In this document: one piece after another, positions 1 through 5,456 of the stretch
Numbering within the stretch: position 1 is the stretch's first letter
How the letters are laid out: every line of letters starts with the position of its first letter
Source of the DNA: DATNBT01 sp964579765
GTDB taxonomy: Bacteria; Acidobacteriota; Vicinamibacteria; Vicinamibacterales; CAVVIG01
DNA length: 5,456 nt
Reading direction: 5' to 3'
Assembly: GCA_964579765.1 (NCBI GenBank)
Contig: CAZOIK010000263.1
Coordinates: 1-5,456, forward strand
Translations under genes and position numbers: made by a program
The notes under the pieces: generated by a model
The model's input: the letters and a program-made list of their open reading frames with translations, nothing else
Told to the model about the DNA's origin: nothing
Database searches by the model: none

Positions 1-1
1 C

Positions 2-277
2 AACTTCAAGGAGACGCAGCTCCAGAACATGCGCCCCGGCCAGCGCGCCACGGTGAAGATCGACGCGCTCGGCGACAAGGAGTTCACCGGCCACGTGGAC
101 AGCCTCGCCGGCGCGACCGGCGCGCGCTTCTCGCTGCTGCCGCCCGAGAACGCGACCGGCAACTTCGTGAAAGTCGTCCAGCGCGTGCCCGTCAAGATCG
201 TGCTCGACCCGAACCAGGATCCCGAACACCTGCTGCGCCCCGGCCTCTCGGCCGAGCCGACGGTGTACACGAAATAG
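2..277 (+). CDS. emrA: EmrA-type membrane fusion protein (HlyD family), C-terminal part only
   Basis: This is the last 91 codons of a periplasmic adaptor that links an inner-membrane MFS pump to an outer-membrane TolC-like channel. The gene enters the window already open, reads in frame from base 2 and stops at TAG 275-277; the ATG at 29 is internal. The visible part is the distal beta-barrel and membrane-proximal end of the HlyD/EmrA fold. It begins with NFKETQL followed by MRPGQ, the usual start of this segment. It then has a VDSL...GTG-like stretch (here GATGARFSLLPPENATGNFVK), which is highly characteristic of EmrA, then VVQRVPVKIVLD, and ends in LLRPGLSAEPTV. The N-terminal membrane anchor and the coiled-coil hairpin lie outside the window. 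The gene is followed 32 bases later by its pump partner on the same strand, which confirms the assignment. The family (EmrA/VceA/FarA) is very secure; the exact substrate cannot be told from sequence. Confidence 0.94.
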   Translation, partial: NFKETQLQNMRPGQRATVKIDALGDKEFTGHVDSLAGATGARFSLLPPENATGNFVKVVQRVPVKIVLDPNQDPEHLLRPGLSAEPTVYTK

Positions 278-278
278 A

Positions 279-310
279 TTCTCAAATCCTCAAATCCTAA
301 AATTCTCAAA
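279..310 (+). repeat. Four tandem 8-bp AT-rich units in the emrA-emrB gap
   Basis: The whole gap between the adaptor stop and the pump start is a short tandem repeat. The units are ttctcaaa (279-286), tcctcaaa (287-294), tcctaaaa (295-302) and ttctcaaa (303-310), with consensus TYCTMAAA. The first and last units are identical, and a 10-base direct repeat attctcaaat occurs at 278-287 and 302-311. The last base of the fourth unit is the A of the emrB ATG. The array is strongly AT-rich and C/A/T-biased on the + strand, in sharp contrast to the surrounding GC-rich coding DNA, and it contains no Shine-Dalgarno-like purine run. It may act as an unstructured, A-rich translation-initiation region or simply be slipped-strand repeat DNA. 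The repeat is seen directly; any function is inference. Confidence 0.75.
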
Positions 311-1863
311 TGCCGGAGGAGCACAAAGAGGTCAACCGCTGGATCATCGCCGTCTCGGTGATGCTCGCGACCTTCATGGAGGTCCTCGACACCACCGTCG
401 TCAACGTGTCGCTGCCGCACATCGCCGGCAGCCTCTCGGCGACGATCGACGAGGCCACGTGGGCGCTGACGTCCTACCTGGTCGCCAACGCGATCATCCT
501 GCCCATGACCGGCTGGCTCGCGAGCACGTTCGGGCGCAAACGCCTGCTGATGCTCTCCGTCGTCGGCTTCACCGCGGCGTCCTTCATGTGCGGGCTCGCG
601 CCGACGCTGGGCTCGCTGATCTTCTTCCGCGTCGTGCAGGGCGCGACCGGCGGCGCGCTGCAGCCGCTGTCGCAGGCCGTGCTGCTCGAGGCGTTTCCGC
701 CCAACGAGCGCGGCAAAGCCATGGGCTTCTGGGGCCTCGGCGTCGTCGTCGCGCCGATTCTGGGGCCCGTGCTCGGCGGATGGCTGACCGACAACTACAG
801 CTGGCGCTGGGTGTTCTACATCAACGTGCCCGTCGGCGTGCTCGCGCTCGTCATGACGAACCTCTTCATCTTCGACCCGTCGTACCTGCGGCAGGAGTCG
901 CGCGGGATCGACTACTGGGGCATCGGCATGCTCGCCGTCGGCATCGGCGCGCTGCAGATCGTGCTCGACAAGGGACAGGAGGCCGACTGGTTCTCGTCCA
1001 ACTACATCACGGCGCTCGCCGTGATTGCCGCGATTACGCTGACGGTCTTCATCTTCCACGAGCTGACGACCGAGCATCCGGTCGTGGACCTGTACGTCTT
1101 CAAGGAACGCAGCTACGCGGTCGGCGTGTTCCTGATGACGGTGGTCGGGTTCGTGCTGTACGGCAGCCTGGTGCTGCTGCCAATCATGCTGCAGACGCTG
1201 CTCGGGTATCCGGCGCTCGAGGCGGGCATCGCGATGGCGCCGCGCGGCATCGGGTCGTTCTTCATGATGCCGCTGACCGGCATCATGACGGGCCGCTTCG
1301 ATTCACGAAAGCTCCTGACGTGGGGGCTCATCGTCGGCGGCGTGACGCTGATCTGGCTCTCGTGGCTCAACCTGCAGGCCGGCTACTGGGACATCTTCTG
1401 GCCGCAGCTCATTCAGGGCGTCGGCATGTCGCTGCTCTTCGTCCCGCTGACGACGGTGACAATGGACCCGATTCCGCGCGAGCGGATGGGCAACGCGACG
1501 AGCCTGTTCAACCTGATGCGCAACATCGGCGGCAGCATCGGCATCGCGACGACGGGGACGATGCTCGCGCGCAGCCAGCAGCGCGTGACGGCGACGCTCG
1601 GGACCAACGTCACGGTGTACGACCCGCAGACGCGGTCGATGTTCGAGCAGATGCGGGCGGCGTTCATGGCGGCCGGCGCGGACATCACGACCGCGACCGA
1701 GCGCACCTATGCCGCGCTGTTCGGGATGGTCTCGCGCCAGTCGGCGATGGTCGCGTTCGTCAACCTGTTCCAGCTGCTCGGCATCATCTTCCTGCTGATG
1801 ATCCCGCTGATCTTCCTGATGCGCCGTCCCGGCCACGGCGGGCCGGTCGTCGGCGCGCACTGA
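310..1863 (+). CDS. emrB: EmrB/QacA-type MFS multidrug efflux transporter (DHA2 family, 14 TM)
   Basis: This is a complete 517-residue inner-membrane drug/H+ antiporter that would pass substrates to the EmrA-type adaptor encoded just upstream. The length is typical of DHA2 pumps (about 500-520). TM1 carries the family motif around LDTTVVNVSLP (residues 26-36, Asp27). MFS motif A is at GWLASTFGRKRLL (68-80). Arg107 sits in a motif-B-like FFRVVQGATGGAL (105-117). Motif C in TM5 is rich in Gly and Pro (GLGVVVAPILGPVLGGW, 142-158), followed by WRWVFYINVPVG (165-176). A DKGQEADWF loop (220-228), usual in EmrB, follows TM7. A RNIGGSIGIA segment (404-413) and a long extracytoplasmic loop (about 421-475) precede the last helix. 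The ATG at 310 puts the first helix at the normal distance from the N-terminus. There is no Shine-Dalgarno site before it; a GGAGGAG run lies instead inside codons 2-4. Substrate range is unknown. No defect is seen. Confidence 0.95.
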   Translation: MPEEHKEVNRWIIAVSVMLATFMEVLDTTVVNVSLPHIAGSLSATIDEATWALTSYLVANAIILPMTGWLASTFGRKRLLMLSVVGFTAASFMCGLAPTLGSLIFFRVVQGATGGALQPLSQAVLLEAFPPNERGKAMGFWGLGVVVAPILGPVLGGWLTDNYSWRWVFYINVPVGVLALVMTNLFIFDPSYLRQESRGIDYWGIGMLAVGIGALQIVLDKGQEADWFSSNYITALAVIAAITLTVFIFHELTTEHPVVDLYVFKERSYAVGVFLMTVVGFVLYGSLVLLPIMLQTLLGYPALEAGIAMAPRGIGSFFMMPLTGIMTGRFDSRKLLTWGLIVGGVTLIWLSWLNLQAGYWDIFWPQLIQGVGMSLLFVPLTTVTMDPIPRERMGNATSLFNLMRNIGGSIGIATTGTMLARSQQRVTATLGTNVTVYDPQTRSMFEQMRAAFMAAGADITTATERTYAALFGMVSRQSAMVAFVNLFQLLGIIFLLMIPLIFLMRRPGHGGPVVGAH

Positions 1864-1871
1864 TCGCCCAA

Positions 1872-1898
1872 CCGCGGACACTACGCCGTCGTCTGCGG
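1872..1898 (+). terminator. Weak candidate hairpin between the convergent emrB and kinase genes
   Basis: CCGCGGAC (1872-1879) can pair with GTCTGCGG (1891-1898) around an 11-base loop, giving an 8-bp stem with one G-U wobble when read as + strand RNA. It starts nine bases after the emrB stop, where a terminator would be expected. It overlaps the last codons of the convergent kinase gene. There is no following T-run on either strand, so it does not meet the usual rho-independent criteria. In the minus direction the stem has an A-C mismatch. A chance pairing in GC-rich DNA is quite possible. Confidence 0.22.
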
Positions 1899-4535
1899 GG
1901 CTTGGGGAAGCGTGAAGAAGAACGTGCTTCCCCGCCCGATCGTGCTCTCGACCCAGATGCGGCCGCCATGCGCTTCGACGATTCCACGTGTGATGGGAAG
2001 GCCGAGCCCGGCACCCGAGCGCCCCGCCCTCTTCGCGACCTGCCAGAATCGATCGAACACGTGCGGGATGCTTTCGGGTGCGATGCCGGCGCCGGTATCC
2101 GTCACCGAGAACAGGACCTCGTGATCCCGATGCGCCGCGGCAACGGTGACGCGGCCGCCGGCCGGCGTGAACTTGATCGCGTTGCCGAGCAGATTTTCGA
2201 AGACCTGCAGGAGCCGGTTGCGATCGCCCCAGACATCGTGCACGTCGGGCCGCACGTCGATCGCGATATCCAGGCCCGACGACGATGCGAGCGGCGTCTG
2301 CAGCGCGCACGCATCCCGAACGAGGCCGTCCACCCGGATCGGTTGCCGGTCCACGTTCAACTGCCCCGCCTCGACCACGGTGACGTCGAGGAGGTCCTGA
2401 ATCAGGCGATTCATCCGATCGGCGGCGCTCAGGATCATCTGCCTCGTGCGCTGGTTCCGGCGCTCAGGCTCAGGTCCTCGCCGCACCGCGCCCTCGGCTT
2501 CCATCAGAATCACGCTGAGCGGATTCCGGAGATCGTGGGCCACGATGCCGAGCACCTCGTCGCGCGCGGCGATGGCGCGCTGAAGGGCCTGCTCCACGCT
2601 CTTGCGATACGTGATGTCGCGGAGCACGACCGAGAAGAACGTCGTGCCGCCAACGACCACTTTGGAGATCGACGCCTCGGCCGGAAACTCCTCCCCGTTC
2701 CTGCGAAGACCCATGACGTCCTGACGCAGCGCCATGCGGCGGGCGGACTCCTCTCCGGCGGCAAAGCGCGCGAAGTGATCGCGATGCACTCCGCGAAAGC
2801 GCTCCGGAATGAGCCTGTCGATCGGGCTGCCGATCACGTCGTGCCTCGCATACCCGAAGATGCGTTCCGCGCCCTCGTTGAAGATCGTGATGCGCTGGTC
2901 GGCGTCCACCGAGATGATGGCGTCGTCGGCGATCGAGATGATGCCGGAGAACTTGGCTTCGGACAGGCGCAGCGCGACGTCCGCCCGCTTGCGCTCGGTG
3001 ATGTCTTCAATCTGAGCGATGTAGTACCGGGCGGCGCCATCCGGCCCGCGAAGCACTGAACCGCTCAGCATGACATCGACGATCGACCGGTCTTTGCGGA
3101 TGTAGCGCTTCTCGAGCTGATAGCGCGGAATCTCTCCCCTGGCGAGCTGGCCGGCGAGCTTGACGTCGGTGTCGAGATCCTCGGGGTGCGTGATGTCATG
3201 GAACGTCATCGTCGTCAGCTCGTCCGACGTGTACGCCGTGATCTCGCAGAGCGCGCGATTCACCCGCACGAAACGACCGTCGAGCGCGACGAGCGCCATC
3301 CCGATGGGCGCCTCGTCGATCGTGAGCCGAAACCGTTCTTCGGATTCGCGGAGCCGGGCGATCGCCGATTCCGCCTCCCGGCGCGCCAGCTGCTCACGAC
3401 GCAGCAGCTGCTCGCGTTCTTCGGCGATCCGCCTCGCCTCCGAGATGTCGCGCGTGATCGTGCCCATGCCGAGGATCCGCCGGCCGCTGGCGTCCCGGAT
3501 CAGGAAATGCGTGTCGGAGACCGGGATCGCCGCGTTGGTCTGGAAGTTCCGAAACAGCGTCTCGCCGGACCAGTGCCCTCGCTCGATCATCGTCTTCAGA
3601 ATCACGTCTGTGGGGAAGGAACCGAGCTCCGGCGCGTAGTAGTCGGGGATCGCGGTGCGTGACAACGGGTAGTCGGCGGCGAGGCCGACCATCCGGCGTC
3701 CGGCCGGATTGACGTAGATGGGTTTTCCCGACGGATCCGCGATGCCGATGAAGTCCGAGGAGTTGTCGAGGAGCGAGACGAACACCTGGCGTTCGTCTTC
3801 GGTGCGTTTGCGTTCCGTGATGTCGCGCACGAAGGCCTGCCACCGGCCGTCCGGCAGGATGTTCGAGCTCACCTCGACGGCCACCAGCGTCCCGTCCTTC
3901 CGCCGCTGCGTCCATTCGCCTTTGCTCACCGCGCCGGGCGTCAGCAGATTGGCCCGCACGGCAGCCAGCCGCGCGGCGTCTTCCGGCGGGATGATGTCGA
4001 AGATCGTCTTCCTCACGAGCTCGTCGCGCGTGTAACCGAGGAGGCGGCAGGCGGCCTGATTCACGTCGATGAAGCGCGCATCGAGATCCGCGAGAAAGTA
4101 CGCGTCCGGCGCGAGCTCGATGGTTTCGCGCGTCCTCTGGCGCCCGCGGTTGATGAGCGACGTCATGTAGACGATGACGAGGCCGTCGATGCCGTACAAC
4201 AGCGACTGAACCGCCGCCTGACCCGCGGGATACCCCGCGCGCACGACGAACAGGTAGGCGGCGATCGGCAGGCTCACCAGAAGGCTGCAGAGCGCGGGGC
4301 CGGAGCCGGCGAAGAGGCTGGTCACCAGCGTCGCCCCGAAGAAGAGGACGAAGGGAGCCCCCTTTCCGGTCCACGGCGTCAGCAGGATCCGCAGCGCGAG
4401 CGCGACCACGACCGTCGCGGCGCCGAAGGCGTAGCGAAACGCCGTACGCGCGAAGAGCGGCTCGACGCGACTCCCGAGGCCCGACTGCCATGCGCGCGCG
4501 ATGTTCGTGCCACGACCGACACCACCGACCGTCAT
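1881..4535 (-). CDS. Membrane-anchored multi-PAS sensor histidine kinase (DUF4118-like N-terminus, 4 PAS, HisKA, HATPase_c)
   Basis: An 884-residue sensor kinase that would autophosphorylate on His and pass the phosphate to a response regulator. Residues about 33-128 form four hydrophobic helices resembling the KdpD-type DUF4118 membrane module, with only short loops, so sensing is probably intramembrane or cytoplasmic. Four PAS domains follow at about 135-245, 250-366, 400-517 and 525-647. They end in the usual DIT-type motifs (DITERKR 238-244, DIS 363-365, DITERKR 511-517, DIT 640-642). A charged coiled-coil linker (about 366-402) separates PAS2 from PAS3. HisKA has the H-box VAHDLRNPLSVI with His667. 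HATPase_c has the N-box NLLGNAIKFT (781-790), G1 DTGAGIAP (813-820), F-box DRFW (828-831) and G2 GAGLGLPI (841-848). All catalytic motifs are intact and there is no receiver or HPt domain. An in-frame TGA lies nine bases before the ATG at 4535, which is the first ATG after it; GGTGAT about eight bases upstream is a modest ribosome site. No response regulator is adjacent. The ligand is unknown. Confidence 0.94.
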   Translation of the reverse strand: MTVGGVGRGTNIARAWQSGLGSRVEPLFARTAFRYAFGAATVVVALALRILLTPWTGKGAPFVLFFGATLVTSLFAGSGPALCSLLVSLPIAAYLFVVRAGYPAGQAAVQSLLYGIDGLVIVYMTSLINRGRQRTRETIELAPDAYFLADLDARFIDVNQAACRLLGYTRDELVRKTIFDIIPPEDAARLAAVRANLLTPGAVSKGEWTQRRKDGTLVAVEVSSNILPDGRWQAFVRDITERKRTEDERQVFVSLLDNSSDFIGIADPSGKPIYVNPAGRRMVGLAADYPLSRTAIPDYYAPELGSFPTDVILKTMIERGHWSGETLFRNFQTNAAIPVSDTHFLIRDASGRRILGMGTITRDISEARRIAEEREQLLRREQLARREAESAIARLRESEERFRLTIDEAPIGMALVALDGRFVRVNRALCEITAYTSDELTTMTFHDITHPEDLDTDVKLAGQLARGEIPRYQLEKRYIRKDRSIVDVMLSGSVLRGPDGAARYYIAQIEDITERKRADVALRLSEAKFSGIISIADDAIISVDADQRITIFNEGAERIFGYARHDVIGSPIDRLIPERFRGVHRDHFARFAAGEESARRMALRQDVMGLRRNGEEFPAEASISKVVVGGTTFFSVVLRDITYRKSVEQALQRAIAARDEVLGIVAHDLRNPLSVILMEAEGAVRRGPEPERRNQRTRQMILSAADRMNRLIQDLLDVTVVEAGQLNVDRQPIRVDGLVRDACALQTPLASSSGLDIAIDVRPDVHDVWGDRNRLLQVFENLLGNAIKFTPAGGRVTVAAAHRDHEVLFSVTDTGAGIAPESIPHVFDRFWQVAKRAGRSGAGLGLPITRGIVEAHGGRIWVESTIGRGSTFFFTLPQAPQTTA

Positions 4536-4791
4536 CGCTGATCATCACCGCCGTTCGTCGGCCTCGAGTGGCTGCTGACTGGTCCTCGGGACGTGTCCGC
4601 GGACCCGATGAACAGCATGAAGACCGTTGCCAAATCCGCGCCATCGACCCGCCGGATTCGCGTCACTGTCACAACGCGCGAAGACTCGGCGAACTCCGAC
4701 ACGCACGGCTCGCCTGCCTTGCCGCAGTCGATGCCCTCTGCTTTCGAGTTGGACAGTCCGGCCGGGCGGATTCTGCGTATCCTTGATTGAG
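4536..4791. promoter_or_regulatory. Divergent intergenic region between the sensor kinase and folD
   Basis: This 256-base stretch separates two divergent genes and must carry both promoters unless folD is read from further away. No convincing -35/-10 pair is visible on either strand. A TTGGAC at 4749-4754 and a TATCCT at 4779-4784 are present on the folD side but are not properly spaced as one sigma-70 promoter. The TATCCT lies only seven bases before the folD ATG, as in a leaderless transcript. Shine-Dalgarno signals are weak: GGTGAT about eight bases before the kinase ATG, and only a TTGAG before folD. The region also holds an alternating GTCC/GGAC array at 4582-4604, a small inverted repeat TCCG/CGGA at 4757-4770 near folD, and a 65-codon GTG-started ORF at 4593-4790 of doubtful reality. 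I see no tRNA, riboswitch or other RNA gene. Confidence 0.45.
4582..4604. promoter_or_regulatory. Alternating GTCC/GGAC half-site array, candidate operator
   Basis: Four 4-base arms alternate in orientation at nearly even spacing: GTCC at 4582, GGAC at 4589, GTCC at 4595 and GGAC at 4601, with gaps of 3, 2 and 2 bases. The last two form a perfect 10-bp palindrome GTCCGCGGAC (4595-4604). The flanking TCGGG (4586-4590) and CCCGA (4604-4608) are also inverted. The array lies about 47-69 bases upstream of the kinase start and about 190 bases upstream of folD, so it could bind a dimeric regulator of the kinase gene. I do not recognise it as the site of any named regulator. Short GC palindromes are common in DNA of this composition. 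Confidence 0.25.
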
Positions 4792-5456
4792 ATGATTCTC
4801 AACCGACCCGCGCTCGATCATCGCCTGCTCGACGGCCGGGCGATCCGCGATCGCCTCCTCGTGGACGTGGCAGAGCGCGTCCGGCAGGCCGCGGCCCGTC
4901 ACGCCCTCGGCCGCCTCGTGTCCGTCAGCGTCGGCGAGCACCCGGAAGCCGCGGTCTACGTGCGCGCGCAGGCGAGCGCCGCGAAGCGGGTCGGCCTTCC
5001 CTTCGAGCACTTCACCTGGCCGAGCACGCTGACGCAGGACCAGTGCAAGGCGCGGCTCGTCGCCATGAACGACGACGCGGGCGTGCTCGGCGTCATCCTT
5101 CAACGGCCCGTGCCCGCCCACATCCACGGACGCTCGCTCGCCTCCGCCATTCACCCGCTCAAGGACGTCGAAGGCATGAACCCGGCGTCGATCGGCGACA
5201 TCGTGTACAACGATCTCGCGCTCGCGCCGTGCACGGCCGCCGCGTCGGTGGAGCTGATCAAGGCGACCGGCCTCACGCTGCACGGCCTCGAGGTCGTGAT
5301 GGTCGGCCACTCGGAAATTGTCGGCAAGCCCACGGCGTTCATGCTGATGGCCGAAGGCGCGACCGTCACGGTGTGCCACCATCTCACGCGATCGGTGGCG
5401 GCGCACTCGCGGCGCGCTGACGCGGTCATCGTGGCCGTCGGCAAACCGAAGTTCCT
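4792..5456 (+). CDS. folD: FolD-family methylene-THF dehydrogenase/cyclohydrolase with altered active site (3' end cut by window)
   Basis: The first 221 residues of a FolD-family protein (usual length about 285-300), truncated only by the window edge. FolD interconverts 5,10-methylene-, 5,10-methenyl- and 10-formyl-tetrahydrofolate in the cytoplasm using NAD(P). The ATG at 4792 gives the normal N-terminus, with LLDGRAIRD at residues 12-20. Recognisable blocks are SVGEHPEAAVYVRAQ (46-60), GVILQRPVPAHI (100-111), HPLKDVEGMNP (121-131), LAPCTAA (144-150), the Rossmann loop VVMVGHSEIVGKP (168-180), ATVTVCHHLT (190-199) and ADAVIVAVGKPKF (209-221). Tyr56 and Gln104 match E. coli Tyr50 and Gln98. 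The catalytic Lys54 is Gln60 here, and Asp121 (second Asp of KDVDG) is Glu127. The VQLPLP motif reads LQRPVP and PCTP reads PCTA. The fold assignment is secure. Full bifunctional activity is doubtful, and this may be a divergent paralogue rather than the housekeeping enzyme. The ribosome site is weak. Confidence 0.9.
   Translation, partial: MILNRPALDHRLLDGRAIRDRLLVDVAERVRQAAARHALGRLVSVSVGEHPEAAVYVRAQASAAKRVGLPFEHFTWPSTLTQDQCKARLVAMNDDAGVLGVILQRPVPAHIHGRSLASAIHPLKDVEGMNPASIGDIVYNDLALAPCTAAASVELIKATGLTLHGLEVVMVGHSEIVGKPTAFMLMAEGATVTVCHHLTRSVAAHSRRADAVIVAVGKPKF

Noticed and set aside
1303..2310. A 335-codon minus-strand frame across the emrB 3' end and the kinase C-terminus
   Set aside because: It crosses the convergent gene junction out of frame with the kinase and antisense to emrB. 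Both real genes have intact terminal motifs.
459..3059. An 866-codon open frame on the + strand across emrB and the antisense of the kinase
   Set aside because: It runs in another frame through emrB and then antisense to the kinase, both of which have complete family motifs. The translation is Arg/Ala/Asp-rich with no recognisable domain, as expected for a shadow frame in GC-rich DNA.
3800..4130. LOV-type (flavin-binding) identity for PAS1
   Set aside because: The LOV signature GxNCRFLQ is absent. The corresponding stretch reads VNQAACRLLGYTRDEL, an ordinary PAS helix, so photoactive flavin chemistry is not supported.
3394..4644. A 416-codon minus-strand frame overlapping the kinase N-terminal half
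   Set aside because: The same strand and region is fully explained by the kinase in its own frame, with membrane helices and PAS motifs. This translation is Arg-rich and featureless.
4669..5406. A 245-codon frame antisense to folD
   Set aside because: It lies opposite a clear FolD coding region and its His/Arg/Asp-rich translation matches no family I know. It is a composition artefact.

Overview
This is a GC-rich bacterial window with four recognisable genes. The first and last are cut by the window edges. The adaptor gene at the left edge belongs to an EmrAB-type tripartite pump, so the host should be a diderm (Gram-negative-type) bacterium. High GC, soil-type sensor kinase architecture and the overall flavour of the proteins suggest Acidobacteriota (perhaps Vicinamibacteria) or a similar soil or environmental lineage. 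That taxonomic guess is inference only.

Layout. Bases 2-277 (+) hold the C-terminal end of an EmrA/HlyD-type membrane fusion protein. After a 32-base AT-rich gap, 310-1863 (+) encodes a complete EmrB/QacA-type 14-helix MFS drug/H+ antiporter. The two clearly form one export operon. The gap is made of four tandem 8-base units that run right into the emrB start codon and occupy the place of a Shine-Dalgarno site. Only 17 bases separate emrB from a convergent gene at 1881-4535 (-), an 884-residue membrane-anchored sensor histidine kinase. It has a KdpD-like (DUF4118-type) four-helix N-terminus, four PAS domains, a HisKA domain with its phospho-acceptor His, and a HATPase_c domain. No response regulator lies next to it here, so its partner is unknown. 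A 256-base divergent intergenic region (4536-4791) contains an alternating GTCC/GGAC array and a short unproven ORF. From 4792 (+) to the window edge runs a FolD-family gene (methylene-tetrahydrofolate dehydrogenase/cyclohydrolase) without its C-terminus.

How the parts relate. emrA and emrB act together as inner-membrane pump plus periplasmic adaptor, with an outer-membrane TolC-like channel presumably encoded upstream or elsewhere. Nothing in the sequence ties the kinase to the pump, since they are convergent. The kinase and folD are divergent and could share a control region, but no functional link is evident. The most notable observation is that the FolD-like protein has changed active-site positions. 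The catalytic Lys of the YVxxK motif is Gln, and the second Asp of KDVDG is Glu. This suggests a divergent FolD that may have lost cyclohydrolase activity. I see no mobile element, CRISPR array, tRNA or rRNA in the window.
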